Positions 35,870 to 45,489 are shown, numbered from the stretch's first letter. The stretch: 51,389 nucleotides of DNA from Flavobacterium sp. (GCF_027490375.1 NZ_JAIXYH010000055.1:1-51389); one strand, 5' to 3'. The notes: a model not told the origin generated them from the letters alone. Numbers and translations: made by a program.

Positions 35870-36684
35870 TAGGCTTCTTTTTTAAAAGTTTGGTCCCACT
35901 TGCTGCGATCTAAAACACTATAAGCCGGTCTTTTTGCTGGCGTTGGAAAATCGGAAGTTGGAATTGGCGTTACTGCAACTTTCAGCTCTGCCTCTTCAAA
36001 GATCTTAATCGCAAACGAATACCACGTCATTTCTTTGTTTCCACAGAAGTGATAAATACCAAAAGGTACCTCTTTTTGATTTTTTGCGTTTACTATAGCC
36101 AATAATGCCTGCGCTAAGTCGATTGCATGCGTCGGGCAGCCTCTTTGATCGTTTACCACGGAAACCGTTCCGCGTTCTTTACCCAGACGCAGCATGGTTT
36201 TCTTAAAATTGTGTCCGTAATCGGAATACACCCAAGAAGTTCGAACAATATAAAAGGGTTCCAAAATTTCCTGAATTCGCTGCTCTCCGGCTAGTTTACT
36301 TTGTCCGTAAACACCTAAAGGATTTACCGCGTCGGTTTCTTGATACGGCGTGTTCTTAGTTCCGTCGAAAACAAAATCGGTTGAAACGTGTATAAGTGAA
36401 GTATTGAATTTTTTACAAGCCAATGCTAAATAACCAACCGCAGTTTCGTTTATTAGAAAGGCGCGCGCTGATTCTGATTCGGCTTTATCTACTGCCGTGT
36501 AGGCCGCAGCATTGATACAGAAGTCGGGACGGAGTTCTGAAAATTTATCCTCAATTTGTAGCTGCTGGGTAATGTCTAGTTCATGTGAGCTGCAAAATGT
36601 AAACTCGAGATTTTGAAATTGTGGCGCCAGTTCTTGCAAACACTGCCCAAGTTGTCCGTTTGCTCCAGTTACCAACACTTTCAT
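35869..36684 (-). CDS. rfbD: dTDP-4-dehydrorhamnose reductase
   Basis: 271 residues from the ATG at 36684 ([14 protein letters not shown]). RfbD signatures: the NAD(P) motif TGANGQLGQ, INAAAYTAVDKAESE, HVSTDFVFDGTKNTPYQETD and the catalytic YGQSKLAGEQ. It makes dTDP-L-rhamnose in the last step of the pathway. A longer frame begins 26 codons upstream inside rfbC; the chosen ATG forms an ATGA overlap with the rfbC stop. Confidence 0.93.
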   Translation of the reverse strand: MKVLVTGANGQLGQCLQELAPQFQNLEFTFCSSHELDITQQLQIEDKFSELRPDFCINAAAYTAVDKAESESARAFLINETAVGYLALACKKFNTSLIHVSTDFVFDGTKNTPYQETDAVNPLGVYGQSKLAGEQRIQEILEPFYIVRTSWVYSDYGHNFKKTMLRLGKERGTVSVVNDQRGCPTHAIDLAQALLAIVNAKNQKEVPFGIYHFCGNKEMTWYSFAIKIFEEAELKVAVTPIPTSDFPTPAKRPAYSVLDRSKWDQTFKKEA

Positions 36685-37229
36685 ACCGGCAACGCTTCTT
36701 TTAGGAATGGAAGATTTTGGTCTTTCTCTGAAATAATGAGCTCTTGCTCTGTTATCTGCCAATCGATAGCTAAATCTGGATCGTTGAAAAACACACCGCC
36801 TTCACTAGCTTTATTGTAGTAATTATCGCATTTATAGAAGAAAACTGCCGTTTCAGATAATACCACAAATCCGTGTGCAAAACCGCGTGGAACGAAAAAC
36901 TGTTTCTGGTTTTCTGCGGAAAGCAAAACGGTTTCCACTTTACCGTACGTTGGCGAATTGGGTCGTAAATCAACGGCCACATCTAAAACTTCGCCCTGTA
37001 AAACGCGTACCAGTTTTGCCTGAGCATGCTCGCCGCGTTGGTAATGCAAGCCGCGAATAACGCCGCGAGTGGAAAACGATTGATTGTCTTGCACAAAATC
37101 GACCTCATGACCTACCGCTTCGGCGAATTTCCTTTTGTTGAAGCTCTCCATAAAATAGCCTCTTCCGTCGGGTATAACCGTGGGTTCTAGAACGAAACAG
37201 CCTTTTAAAGTCGTTTCTATAGCTTTCAT
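36681..37229 (-). CDS. rfbC: dTDP-4-dehydrorhamnose 3,5-epimerase
   Basis: 182 residues, the family size. Motifs: [41 protein letters not shown] (catalytic His region), [14 protein letters not shown] and [15 protein letters not shown]. Overlaps rfbA by 4 bp (ATGA) and rfbD by 4 bp. Confidence 0.94.
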   Translation of the reverse strand: MKAIETTLKGCFVLEPTVIPDGRGYFMESFNKRKFAEAVGHEVDFVQDNQSFSTRGVIRGLHYQRGEHAQAKLVRVLQGEVLDVAVDLRPNSPTYGKVETVLLSAENQKQFFVPRGFAHGFVVLSETAVFFYKCDNYYNKASEGGVFFNDPDLAIDWQITEQELIISEKDQNLPFLKEALPV

Positions 37230-38089
37230 CCGTTGATAATTTCAATTAAATGTTTTCCATACCCACTTTTCAATAAGGGTTGTGCCAGTGCTTCGAGCTG
37301 CTGCGCGTCGATGTATCCCATTTTGAAAGCAGCTTCTTCAATAGAACCAATTTTCAAACCTTGCCGCTCTTCAATTACTTGAACAAACTGCGACGCTTGC
37401 ATAAGCGAATTAAACGTTCCGGTGTCAAACCAAGCGGTTCCGCGATCAAGAATGCTCACTTGTAATTTTCCTTGTTGCAAGTAGGCTTTATTAACATCTG
37501 TAATCTCGATTTCACCACGCGCACTTGGCTTGATATTCGAGGCTATTTCCACAACTTGATTATCGTAGAAATAAATTCCAGGAACAGCGAAATTTGATTT
37601 GGGAACTAGCGGTTTTTCCTCGATAGAAAGCACTTTTCCTTGCTTGTCGAATTCTACTACACCATAGCGTTCTGGATCTTGTACGTGATAAGCATAGATG
37701 ATTCCACCGTTTGGATTATTGTTTGCTTGTAATAAATCGGCAAGTCCTGTTCCATAAAAGATATTATCTCCTAAAACCAATGCCACTTTATCGCTTCCAA
37801 TAAAATCTTTACCAATTATGAAAGCCTCGGCCAAACCATTAGGATGTTCTTGAACGGCGTACTCAAACCGACAACCCAAGCGCTTTCCGTCACCTAAAAG
37901 TTGGCGAAACAGAGGCAAGTCGTGTGGTGTAGAAATGATTAAGATTTCCCGAATTCCCGACCACATTAAAGTGGATAGTGGGTAATAAATCATCGGTTTA
38001 TCGTAAATCGGCATTAGCTGTTTACTTACTGCCAACGTAAGCGGATGTAGGCGCGTACCGGAGCCGCCTGCGAGAATGATTCCTTTCAT
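37226..38089 (-). CDS. rfbA: Glucose-1-phosphate thymidylyltransferase
   Basis: 287 residues, typical length. Nucleotidyltransferase motif [17 protein letters not shown], then [45 protein letters not shown] and [10 protein letters not shown]. Makes dTDP-glucose, the first step to dTDP-rhamnose and to the WecE substrate. The dehydratase RfbB, which acts next, is not found between 1 and 51389. Starts 2 bp after the Wzz-like gene. Confidence 0.95.
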   Translation of the reverse strand: MKGIILAGGSGTRLHPLTLAVSKQLMPIYDKPMIYYPLSTLMWSGIREILIISTPHDLPLFRQLLGDGKRLGCRFEYAVQEHPNGLAEAFIIGKDFIGSDKVALVLGDNIFYGTGLADLLQANNNPNGGIIYAYHVQDPERYGVVEFDKQGKVLSIEEKPLVPKSNFAVPGIYFYDNQVVEIASNIKPSARGEIEITDVNKAYLQQGKLQVSILDRGTAWFDTGTFNSLMQASQFVQVIEERQGLKIGSIEEAAFKMGYIDAQQLEALAQPLLKSGYGKHLIEIING

Positions 38090-38091
38090 AA

Positions 38092-39060
38092 CTATTTTCT
38101 TTCCGCTAGAAAACGGGCTTTATTTTTAGCAAGAAACGCAGAGAGCAACCCAAAAAGTAAAAATCCAATTATACCTACCAAAGGCAAGACTAAAAAGTAG
38201 GATCCGTTCAAGGAAGATTTGGATTTGATATTCGGCGTTATACTCACAACTTTAGCGATCTTATCATTAGTCAGTCGCTCTATTTGTCTATTTCCTTGTT
38301 CGGTAATCAAAGCGCTTTTCGATAACAAAATTTCGTTGATCTGGCTGTTTTCGTTGATATATACCGCTGAAGCCGAAGTACTTCCTTTCCCAAATGCGTT
38401 TAAAATATTGTTCACTTGGTTTAGCGTTTGTGTGTTCTCAACAATTTTAGTTTCGTTATTTTGTATCGCTAACTTTTGTATCGCTTTAAAATACGCGCTG
38501 TTTTCATACTCGAGCATTAAAGGTTCGATAACCTGATTTTTAGAGATTTTTCCAGCGGTTGTAATTGTTATAAGATGGTAAGGATAGTTCTTTGCAGTAA
38601 CTTCGTCTTTCAAAACCTTTTCAATGTCGTTGTTTTCCGAAATAAGCTTAAGCATCTCGAAATTATCGCTGTTGTATTTTACGAACTGATAAACGTCGGT
38701 AATCGGTTCCATTGAAATGTTTTTTAACTTCTTGCGAGCCACGCCCAACTTTGCAAAGAAAGCGGTATCGTTTTCTTTGATTTTAGAGTTAAACAACTCC
38801 GTTTTCTGATACAGATAATCCGTGCTCATGAAATTTGGCATTACAATCACTAAATGATTGTACTTTCCCGGAAGTGAGTCTAAAAACAAACCGCCACTTA
38901 GACACAAAACAAAAACAACCGAAAGTGCAATCCACTTTCTTTTCAAATACATAATTCCTTTATAAATGGAATACGAAAAATTGGAAGCACCTTGATTTAG
39001 CTTTTCCTTAATTTGATTCAATTCGATTTCTTGATTTGTGTCGGCCGATTGCTGTTGCAT
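38092..39060 (-). CDS. Wzz-like polysaccharide chain-length determinant
   Basis: 322 residues with two membrane helices (about 42-62 and 288-310) flanking a large periplasmic region with helical stretches, the layout of the polysaccharide co-polymerase family. There is no C-terminal tyrosine kinase, so it fits the O-antigen (class 1) rather than capsule type. No exact PLxP motif was seen, so the assignment rests on topology and context. It starts 5 bp after the end of the DUF6909-like gene. Confidence 0.7.
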   Translation of the reverse strand: MQQQSADTNQEIELNQIKEKLNQGASNFSYSIYKGIMYLKRKWIALSVVFVLCLSGGLFLDSLPGKYNHLVIVMPNFMSTDYLYQKTELFNSKIKENDTAFFAKLGVARKKLKNISMEPITDVYQFVKYNSDNFEMLKLISENNDIEKVLKDEVTAKNYPYHLITITTAGKISKNQVIEPLMLEYENSAYFKAIQKLAIQNNETKIVENTQTLNQVNNILNAFGKGSTSASAVYINENSQINEILLSKSALITEQGNRQIERLTNDKIAKVVSITPNIKSKSSLNGSYFLVLPLVGIIGFLLFGLLSAFLAKNKARFLAERK

Positions 39061-39065
39061 AAACG

Positions 39066-40754
39066 CTATAAGTTAAATATCTGTTCTAAAATTTTTATCG
39101 TAATTAAATAGGTAGGCTTAACACCCGTTGTTCCTAAACCACCCGAGGCTAAAGTACTTCCCGTTTCTAGCGGATTATCCGAAGCATAGTACGCATAACG
39201 AACTTTCACCTGAGCTGGTATACTTTTTCTAATTTTGGAAGCCGATTGAATGGCTTTCTGATAGTACGCCCCTTCCATTTCCAAACCAATAACACCCCAA
39301 GTTGACTTGTGGAAAAACGTCAACAAATCTTTGTTCTGTAATGAGGTTCCTAAAACCGTTACCATCGGACCCGCACAAACAGGAATGTCGTAACCGGTTA
39401 ACATCTCAGCAGTTAACTCGTTTTCAAACGGATAATTGTCGCCTGTACCTTCATTGATGTGCGCCGAAGGAATCATAATATCGCCTTTTCCTCCTTCTAA
39501 AATACCGGCTTTACCCATAATGGAAACCGAAGCCACATTCAAATGTTGTTTCACCCCGTCGGGTTGCACAAAAGGCTTCAATAATTCATCGATTGTTTCA
39601 TAAGCCTGTTCGCCAAACGCATAATCCATCACAATTAAAATCGGACCGTTTTCTTGCGATTTTACTTTCGGAAACGACGTTTTCTTCCAATCGATTTTAG
39701 CAGTATCGAAAATCTGAACATCAATATTAGTTCCCGAAGTATCTGGCATCGAAATCATTCCGTTTGCCAATGCCAATTTCTCTACTTTTAAACGCAATTC
39801 TTTGGCACCACTGCTGCTTAACTCTTCAAACAACTTGAAATCGATACCAGATTCGGTCTTGTTTTTTTGAATTCCGGCTGCGAAAATCGAATTCATTACC
39901 GAGTGCATATTGGCACTGATGATGTGAATTTCACGATCGAGTAATCCGTTGGAGAATAAGGTCGATTTGATATTGTGTGCCCAAATTTCTCCGTGAATGT
40001 GATGTCCTAAACGTTCTCGTAAAATCGGGCTGAAAGAAATGGTGCGTTTTTTATTTTCCAAAACTTCTTCCAAAGCCAATTTTCCCAACCAATACACCAC
40101 GCTTAAAAAGCGGTCGGGCTTTTCGGCGCTGCCAAACGAATCGTAAATAGCATTCACTTCCGAAAAACTGCGTCCTAGAATATTTGCCGTATGCGAAACT
40201 GCTTTTTCACGTTCAATTAAGCTGAGTTTCTTAGAAGTTTTAACGGCTTGTTCAAGCTTTAACCAATCGCGCGACAACTCGCCTCCATCGTCCAATAAAA
40301 CGCGATCTTTAATTTTATGCGATTCGATAAAAATGAACGTTAGGTGCGTTAAAATGTCGTAAATATCCGAACGTCCGCGGGTAATTACCACATTCATTTG
40401 CTCTTCGTCTATGCGGTAACAATTGCGTTTACGCTTCGGCGGAACGATCGCGGTAAAATGACTATTGGTATAACCTTCGTCGGAAATTAAGTTGATAAAA
40501 CGACACTCTTCGATACCCGTTGGAAGACGCTCGATGACGTAAAGCAAGCCATTTAGCTCCACTTTTTCTTCCGCTATACTTCCGTAGATTTCGGGTCGGA
40601 GCGATAAAAGTGCTTCTCGTAACGTTTCCCCGGATACACCCATTGGTTTGTAAAAACCGCGGTTAAAAAGGTGTCGGATGGTAATATATAATCGTTCAAT
40701 AGCAGCCGACGACTCTTGGGCTCTACTGCGGTGTACATTTCTAATTTCGCTCAT
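39066..40754 (-). CDS. DUF6909-like protein with nucleoside-phosphorylase-like C-terminal domain
   Basis: 562 residues from the ATG at 40754; a TTG two codons earlier is not needed. The N-terminal 270 residues look largely helical and are unfamiliar except as a conserved Bacteroidota protein that I would name DUF6909 from memory. The C-terminal part has GPILIVMDYAFGEQAYETIDE, IMGKAGILEGGKGDIMIPSA, VIGLEMEGAYYQKAI and AYYASDNPLETG. That order (G-x-AG-x-L with GDI, then EMEG, then SDNPL) is the layout of the purine-nucleoside-phosphorylase/AMP-nucleosidase superfamily, with the EME and SD positions of the active site. No assigned substrate. The gene has its own promoter element and precedes the dTDP-sugar genes with only 5 bp to the Wzz-like gene. 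Confidence 0.7.
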   Translation of the reverse strand: MSEIRNVHRSRAQESSAAIERLYITIRHLFNRGFYKPMGVSGETLREALLSLRPEIYGSIAEEKVELNGLLYVIERLPTGIEECRFINLISDEGYTNSHFTAIVPPKRKRNCYRIDEEQMNVVITRGRSDIYDILTHLTFIFIESHKIKDRVLLDDGGELSRDWLKLEQAVKTSKKLSLIEREKAVSHTANILGRSFSEVNAIYDSFGSAEKPDRFLSVVYWLGKLALEEVLENKKRTISFSPILRERLGHHIHGEIWAHNIKSTLFSNGLLDREIHIISANMHSVMNSIFAAGIQKNKTESGIDFKLFEELSSSGAKELRLKVEKLALANGMISMPDTSGTNIDVQIFDTAKIDWKKTSFPKVKSQENGPILIVMDYAFGEQAYETIDELLKPFVQPDGVKQHLNVASVSIMGKAGILEGGKGDIMIPSAHINEGTGDNYPFENELTAEMLTGYDIPVCAGPMVTVLGTSLQNKDLLTFFHKSTWGVIGLEMEGAYYQKAIQSASKIRKSIPAQVKVRYAYYASDNPLETGSTLASGGLGTTGVKPTYLITIKILEQIFNL

Positions 40755-40774
40755 GTGCAAAGTTTACTAACCTG

Positions 40775-40782
40775 CAAATGTA
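40775..40782 (-). promoter_or_regulatory. Promoter -7 element of the DUF6909/Wzz/Rfb operon
   Basis: TACATTTG on the minus strand, exact TAnnTTTG, 20 bp before the ATG at 40754. As gene gaps below it are 35 bp or less down to 30149, it could drive the whole ten-gene block. Confidence 0.55.
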
Positions 40783-41127
40783 GGTTTTTTCGTTTGTATT
40801 CTAGTTGCCTCTGCTTTTGTTAAATGGTTAAGCGTGTAGTTACGTTGCAGCTAGATTTTTTAAACGTATAGATTGCTGTGTTTCGGTGTACTCTATTCTA
40901 GTTTGCTTTACCTGATAGAAAATGAGGTAGATTTTTTGGCAAAAAAACATTTGGATAATTTTTTGAACGTTATTTTTAAAAACAGACTATTATCGAATAC
41001 ATTTATTTGATAAATAATATTTTAACTTGGGTAATATTGCAATATTACGTATGTTAAATATGACTGCTTTTTTTGACAATTTCATTTTCAAAAAATCAAC
41101 CAATTTATACTCCAGTAAATAAAAGAT
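40783..41127. other. AT-rich gap with an 18-bp perfect palindrome
   Basis: No gene is supported. GTAATATTGCAATATTAC at 41031-41048 is perfectly self-complementary. It lies 80 bp past the stop of the GH3-family gene and about 275 bp before the DUF6909-like start, with no T-run, so a regulator-binding site is as likely as a transcript-end hairpin. Confidence 0.5.
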
Positions 41128-42642
41128 TTACAACAATTTCGTCAGAAAATCTGCAATTTTTCGGTCGTTACTCAATCGCGGTAACTTATTCTGACCACCT
41201 AATTTCCCTTGACTCTTCATGTACTCCTGAAATCCGTTTTTGGGAACTACCGAAATCTTCAGTACCTGTAATACACTACCCGAAATCAAGTCGTCGTAAT
41301 AGCTGTTTTGCTTACGTAATGCTGTATCTATAGCTAATGCAAACGATGCCAAATCTTCCGGTTCTTGTTCAAATTCAATAAACCACTCGTGATAGGGCAA
41401 ACCCGAATCTGGAGCAACTTGCGGAGCTACGGTGAACTCACTCACCACAGCTTCCGAATCCGTTAAAGCGGTGCGCAAAGCCTCCTCCACTTCTTTGCCA
41501 ATGACATGCTCCCCAAATGCCGAGATAAAATGCTTGATGCGACCCGTAACCACCAAGCGATAAGGCGAAAGTGATGTAAACCGAATCGTATCGCCAATGT
41601 TGTACGCCCACAATCCGGCATTAGTCGATAAAATCAAAACGTAATTCACGCCCAGTTCTACCTCACCAACCGTTAGTCGCGGCGGATCTTCTTCAAAAAA
41701 GCGATCGGCAGGAATAAATTCGTAAAAAATTCCAGAATTCAACAACAACAGCATGCCTTCCTCTTGCTGCGAATCGGTATAAGCAAAAAAGCCTTCCGAT
41801 GCTGGGAAGAGCTCTATACTGTTGACTTTCCTCCCAATCAATTGCTCGAATTTCTTACGATACGGCTCGTAATTCACTCCACCGTAAATAAACAAATTGA
41901 AGTTTGGAAACAACTCGCCAACTGCTTTACCCGACTTTTCTTGCAGACGCTCAAAGTACATTTGCACCCAACTCGGAATTCCGCTTATGATCGACAAATC
42001 TTCTTTGATCGTTTCGTCAACAATCGCATCGACCTTGGTTTCCCAATCGTCTATACAATTGGTTTCCCAAGAAGGAAGTCGGTTTTTCTGTAAGTATTTT
42101 GGAACATAATGGGCAACAATACCGGAAAGTCGGCCCAATTGTATGCCATTTTTCTCTTCTAAAATCGGACTTCCCTGCAGGAAAATCATTTTTCCATCTA
42201 CAACTTTTGTGTCGCCTGTTTCGTGAATGTAATGCAAAATAGCATCGCGCGCAGCTTGAATGTGAAACGGCATCGATTCGTTGGTTATCGGAATGTACTT
42301 TGCGCCTGATGTTGTTCCCGAAGTTTTGGCAAAGTACCGCGGTTTTCCGGGCCAAAGTACGTTGGGTGTTCCAGCAACAACTCGATCAACGTACGGCTTT
42401 AAGGCTTCGTAATCTCGAACGGGAACGCGGGAAACAAAATCGGCATGTGAACGGATTTCAGAAAAACCATGATCTTTCCCAAACTGGGTATCCGCTGCGC
42501 ACCGAATCAGTTTTTCAAAAGTGCGTTGTTGTGTAACGATAGGCTGCGAAGCCCATTTTTTAGTTTTTGCAACCGCTAGTGCTGCAACGTATTTTGATAA
42601 AAAAGCTTTAACCGACATAAGGCGCAAGTTACTCGAAGTCAT
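41128..42642 (-). CDS. GH3-family adenylate-forming enzyme
   Basis: 504 residues. GH3 proteins are acyl-adenylating enzymes that in plants conjugate jasmonate or auxin to amino acids; bacterial roles are mostly unknown. Visible motifs: the ATP loop YFAKTSGTTSGAKYIPITNES (around 110-130), YGGVNYEPYRKKFEQLIGR, ELFPASEGFFAYTD (A5-like), GLWAYNIGDTIRFTSLSPYRL and VTGRIKHFISAFGEHVIGKEVE. The full two-domain protein seems present. An ATG eight codons further in (42618, MSVKAFLSKY) is another possible start. Minus strand, single gene. Confidence 0.87.
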   Translation of the reverse strand: MTSSNLRLMSVKAFLSKYVAALAVAKTKKWASQPIVTQQRTFEKLIRCAADTQFGKDHGFSEIRSHADFVSRVPVRDYEALKPYVDRVVAGTPNVLWPGKPRYFAKTSGTTSGAKYIPITNESMPFHIQAARDAILHYIHETGDTKVVDGKMIFLQGSPILEEKNGIQLGRLSGIVAHYVPKYLQKNRLPSWETNCIDDWETKVDAIVDETIKEDLSIISGIPSWVQMYFERLQEKSGKAVGELFPNFNLFIYGGVNYEPYRKKFEQLIGRKVNSIELFPASEGFFAYTDSQQEEGMLLLLNSGIFYEFIPADRFFEEDPPRLTVGEVELGVNYVLILSTNAGLWAYNIGDTIRFTSLSPYRLVVTGRIKHFISAFGEHVIGKEVEEALRTALTDSEAVVSEFTVAPQVAPDSGLPYHEWFIEFEQEPEDLASFALAIDTALRKQNSYYDDLISGSVLQVLKISVVPKNGFQEYMKSQGKLGGQNKLPRLSNDRKIADFLTKLL

Positions 42643-42843
42643 TTAAACTTTTTTGAATGTACCGAAAAATAGCGTCTTTTACTTCAAATCTGTGACTTTC
42701 ACGGACTGCTTAGCAACGCTTGTAAGTAAAAAGCAATTGAAGATATTTCACAATTTTGGCATAGAAGTCCATTCAAAAATCGATTTTTTTAGTATCGCTG
42801 TACAATTGTAAAAGCTTTAAGAATACAAACAGCAAATTTATCT

Positions 42844-42851
42844 TACTTTTG
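42844..42851 (+). promoter_or_regulatory. Promoter -7 element of tatA
   Basis: TACTTTTG on the plus strand, exact TAnnTTTG, 21 bp before the ATG at 42873. Confidence 0.5.
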
Positions 42852-42872
42852 TAGCGATAAACAATTTGAATT

Positions 42873-43112
42873 ATGATTGCTTCAATGATATTTTTAGGCA
42901 GCTTTGGACCAACCGAATGGGTTTTAATTTTAGTGGTTGTTTTGCTGCTTTTCGGAGGAAGAAAAATTCCGGAATTAATGAAAGGTTTAGGTAGCGGAAT
43001 TAAAGAATTTAAAAACGCTGCTAAAGACGATGCACCATCAAAGCCCGTTTCGAGCGACCCAATTCAGCCTTCTTCGCCTTTAAACGACGAACCTAAGGTT
43101 CACAAAGAATAA
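42873..43112 (+). CDS. tatA: Twin-arginine translocase subunit TatA/TatE
   Basis: 79 residues. One N-terminal membrane helix ([14 protein letters not shown]) preceded by the conserved FGPTEW and followed by the [14 protein letters not shown] hinge and an amphipathic helix [13 protein letters not shown], then a polar Pro/Ser tail. This is the pore-forming component of the Tat export system. tatC is not next to it. Confidence 0.93.
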   Translation: MIASMIFLGSFGPTEWVLILVVVLLLFGGRKIPELMKGLGSGIKEFKNAAKDDAPSKPVSSDPIQPSSPLNDEPKVHKE

Positions 43113-43115
43113 ACA

Positions 43116-43141
43116 AAAACCGCCTTCGAGGCGGTTTTTTT
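43116..43141 (+). terminator. Rho-independent terminator of tatA
   Basis: Perfect stem ACCGCC / GGCGGT with a TTCGA loop followed by six T residues, and A residues in front, a few bases after the stop codon at 43112. Likely bidirectional by composition. Confidence 0.9.
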
Positions 43142-43156
43142 GTAGCTATTATTTAA

Positions 43157-43371
43157 CGTGAGTTCGATATAAAAATCGAAGTTAGAAATCATTTAAATAG
43201 TTGATTACAAGGCGTATTTTCTTAGGGATACCGAGGTATCTCAAAAAAATACAACGAAAGAAGCGACTGTTTAAATGGTTAGCTTTTAAAATTGTGAGTG
43301 AAAATTTTTCTTCTTCCGGATACAACTCTTACTTCAAGCGATCTAACAAGGATTTTTATGTCGAACTCACG
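43157..43371. mobile_element. MITE-like element with terminal inverted repeats and target duplication
   Basis: The ends are inverted repeats that read CGTGAGTTCGATATAAAAAT (43157-43176) on the left and, on the minus strand, CGTGAGTTCGACATAAAAAT from the right end (43371 back to 43352); the match continues one more base (C), giving 20 of 21 identical. The 8-bp sequence TTATTTAA flanks both ends directly (43149-43156 and 43372-43379), as expected of a target duplication. Exact borders are uncertain by a base or two because the duplication and the repeats share A/T (TATTTA with ACGTGAG ends is equally good). Inside is an off-centre hairpin: ATTTAAATAGT (43191-43201) with ACTGTTTAAAT, and GGGATACC with GGTATCTC at its tip. 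No transposase is encoded. A 60-codon frame inside is not accepted as a gene. Termini beginning ACGTGAG and 6-8 bp duplications would fit an IS982-type parent, which is unverified. Confidence 0.7.
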
Positions 43372-45489
43372 TTATTTAAGTAGTGCCAGCTGTATTCGTC
43401 CGGTTTGCAACTCAACCGACAATACCCGAACTCGAACGTGCTGGTGCAATTTCACAACCGATGAAACATCGCTAACAAATCCTTGTCCGAGGTTTGAAAT
43501 ATGAATCAAACCGCTTTGCTTGATACCGATATTCACAAAACAACCAAAGGCGGTAATGTTGTTAATAATGCCCGGTAATTCCATACCTTCCCGTAAATCA
43601 TCAATTGTTTTAATAGTCGAATCGAATTCTAAAACCTGAGCTGTCTTCCGCGGATCGCGAGCGGGCTTTTCCAATTCCTTCAAAATATCTTTCAAAACTA
43701 AAACACCCACTTTTTCAGTAACGAAATCCGAAGGTGAAATTTTGGCGATTTCCGCTTTGTTTCCTATTAATTCACCCACTGTAATTCCAAGAACTTTCGC
43801 CATTTTTTCAACCACAGCATACGCTTCCGGATGTACCGCCGAATTATCGAGCAAATTGCTTCCGTTGGTAATGCGCAAAAATGCCGCAGCTTGTTCAAAA
43901 GTTTTCTGACCCAAACCCGGAACCTCTAGCAGCTGTTTTCTGTTGGTAAATCCGCCGTTGGCTTCCCGAAATTTCACTATTTCTTCGGCAAGCTTCTCCC
44001 CTATTCCACTTACGTATTTTAAGATCGATTTTCCAGCCGTATTCAAATCAACGCCAACCGCATTAACAGCCAACATCACGGTTTTATCAAGTTCTTCTTT
44101 CAGTAAATTTTGGTCAACATCGTGTTGGTACTGCCCCACTCCTATCGCCTTAGGTTCTATCTTAACCAATTCGGCAAGCGGGTCGGCCAATCGTCGACCA
44201 ATAGAAACCGCACCACGAACGGTAACGTCGTAATTCGGAAACTCTTCTCGTGCAATTTTCGATGCCGAGTATACGGATGCTCCTGCTTCCGAAACCACAA
44301 AAACTTGAACATCGGAATGAAAAGGTACTTTTTTAATGAAGCGTTCAGTTTCGCGCGAAGCTGTTCCGTCGCCAATCGCAATGGCTTCAATTTTGTGCGA
44401 TTGTACCAAACTGCCGATTTTTTTTATTGCCATCGTTTCAGCCGATCCTCCGTCGTGCGGATAAATCGTCTCGTTGTGCATTAAAGTGCCGTATTCATTC
44501 AAAAACACTATTTTACATCCGCTTTTAAATCCCGGATCAATACCCATTATGCGCTTGGCTCCCAAAGGTGGTGCTAACAACAACTGCTTTAAATTGGCGG
44601 CAAAAACAACGATCGACGCCCGATCCGACTTTTCTTTAACCTCTTGTAAAACATCGTTTAAAATGCTTGGCTTTATGAGTCTCTTTAAACTGTCGGAAAC
44701 CGCTGTTTGTAAATACGAATCGGGTTGTTTCCTAAAACCGGCGTTGCGAATGATTAGTTGTTCCAAATAATCATCGTCGACCTCATACCGGAGTTTCAAC
44801 ACGTTTTCGTTTTCAGCTCGTTGGATGGCTAAAAACCGATGCGGCGGTACGCGCGATAAAGATTCTTGCTTATCGATGTACTGCGCGTACTTTGCTTTCT
44901 GCTCTTCGGTACAACTCGGATGCACTTTTGTTTGCATCAGCGTTTGTTTGCGCATGGTATTTCGCACCGACGTTCGCACTGCAGGTATTTCGCTCAACTG
45001 CTCAGCAACGATATCGAGCGCTCCTTGCAAAGCCAAATCTTCGTTTACAATAGTTGCGTTTAAAAACTGTGACGCGTACACTTCTAAATCAACCGACTTC
45101 TGTTGAAAAATCGCATCGGCCAGTCCTTGCAATCCCGCCGCACGGGCTTTGGCTGCGCGCGTTTGCTGCTTTTGTTTGTAAGGCAAATACAAATCTTCCA
45201 AAACCACCAAACTATCGGCGTTTTGTATCGCTTCACGCAATTTCGTATCGATTATTCCCTGCTTGTCTAATGCTTGAAAAACAGTTTTCTTGCGTTTATC
45301 AAGTTCGCGAAATTGTTTGGCAAAATTCGAAATGGCATCAATTGCAACCTCATCGGCGTTCTGAGTAGCATCCTTTCGGTACCGCGCTATAAAAGGCAAG
45401 GTTGCGCCTTGGTTCAATAAATCTAAAACAGCTGTAACAACGGGCGAAGGAATTCCCGCTTTCTCAACAACAAAAGCAATTTCTGTCAT
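43372..45489 (-). CDS. tex: Tex family RNA-binding transcriptional accessory protein
   Basis: 705 residues from the ATG at 45489. Order of parts: N-terminal helical Tex domain; YqgF/RuvC-like nuclease-fold domain around 310-440 (RIMGIDPGFKSGCKIVFLNE, AIAIGDGTASRETERF, VVSEAGASVYSAS); HhH motifs around 470-560 (VGVDLNTAGKSILKYVSGIGE, FTNRKQLLEVPGLGQKTFE); C-terminal S1 domain about 628-700 (LPGIINNITAFGCFVNIG, GLIHISNLGQGFVSD). Full length. The stop codon lies in the target duplication of the neighbouring MITE-like element; removal of the element would still leave TAA. Four codons upstream of the chosen ATG overlap rpiB and are disfavoured. Confidence 0.94.
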   Translation of the reverse strand: MTEIAFVVEKAGIPSPVVTAVLDLLNQGATLPFIARYRKDATQNADEVAIDAISNFAKQFRELDKRKKTVFQALDKQGIIDTKLREAIQNADSLVVLEDLYLPYKQKQQTRAAKARAAGLQGLADAIFQQKSVDLEVYASQFLNATIVNEDLALQGALDIVAEQLSEIPAVRTSVRNTMRKQTLMQTKVHPSCTEEQKAKYAQYIDKQESLSRVPPHRFLAIQRAENENVLKLRYEVDDDYLEQLIIRNAGFRKQPDSYLQTAVSDSLKRLIKPSILNDVLQEVKEKSDRASIVVFAANLKQLLLAPPLGAKRIMGIDPGFKSGCKIVFLNEYGTLMHNETIYPHDGGSAETMAIKKIGSLVQSHKIEAIAIGDGTASRETERFIKKVPFHSDVQVFVVSEAGASVYSASKIAREEFPNYDVTVRGAVSIGRRLADPLAELVKIEPKAIGVGQYQHDVDQNLLKEELDKTVMLAVNAVGVDLNTAGKSILKYVSGIGEKLAEEIVKFREANGGFTNRKQLLEVPGLGQKTFEQAAAFLRITNGSNLLDNSAVHPEAYAVVEKMAKVLGITVGELIGNKAEIAKISPSDFVTEKVGVLVLKDILKELEKPARDPRKTAQVLEFDSTIKTIDDLREGMELPGIINNITAFGCFVNIGIKQSGLIHISNLGQGFVSDVSSVVKLHQHVRVRVLSVELQTGRIQLALLK

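Noticed and set aside
43201..43383. 60-codon frame inside the MITE-like element
   Set aside because: It crosses the terminal repeat and consists of the translated hairpin; no transposase motif.
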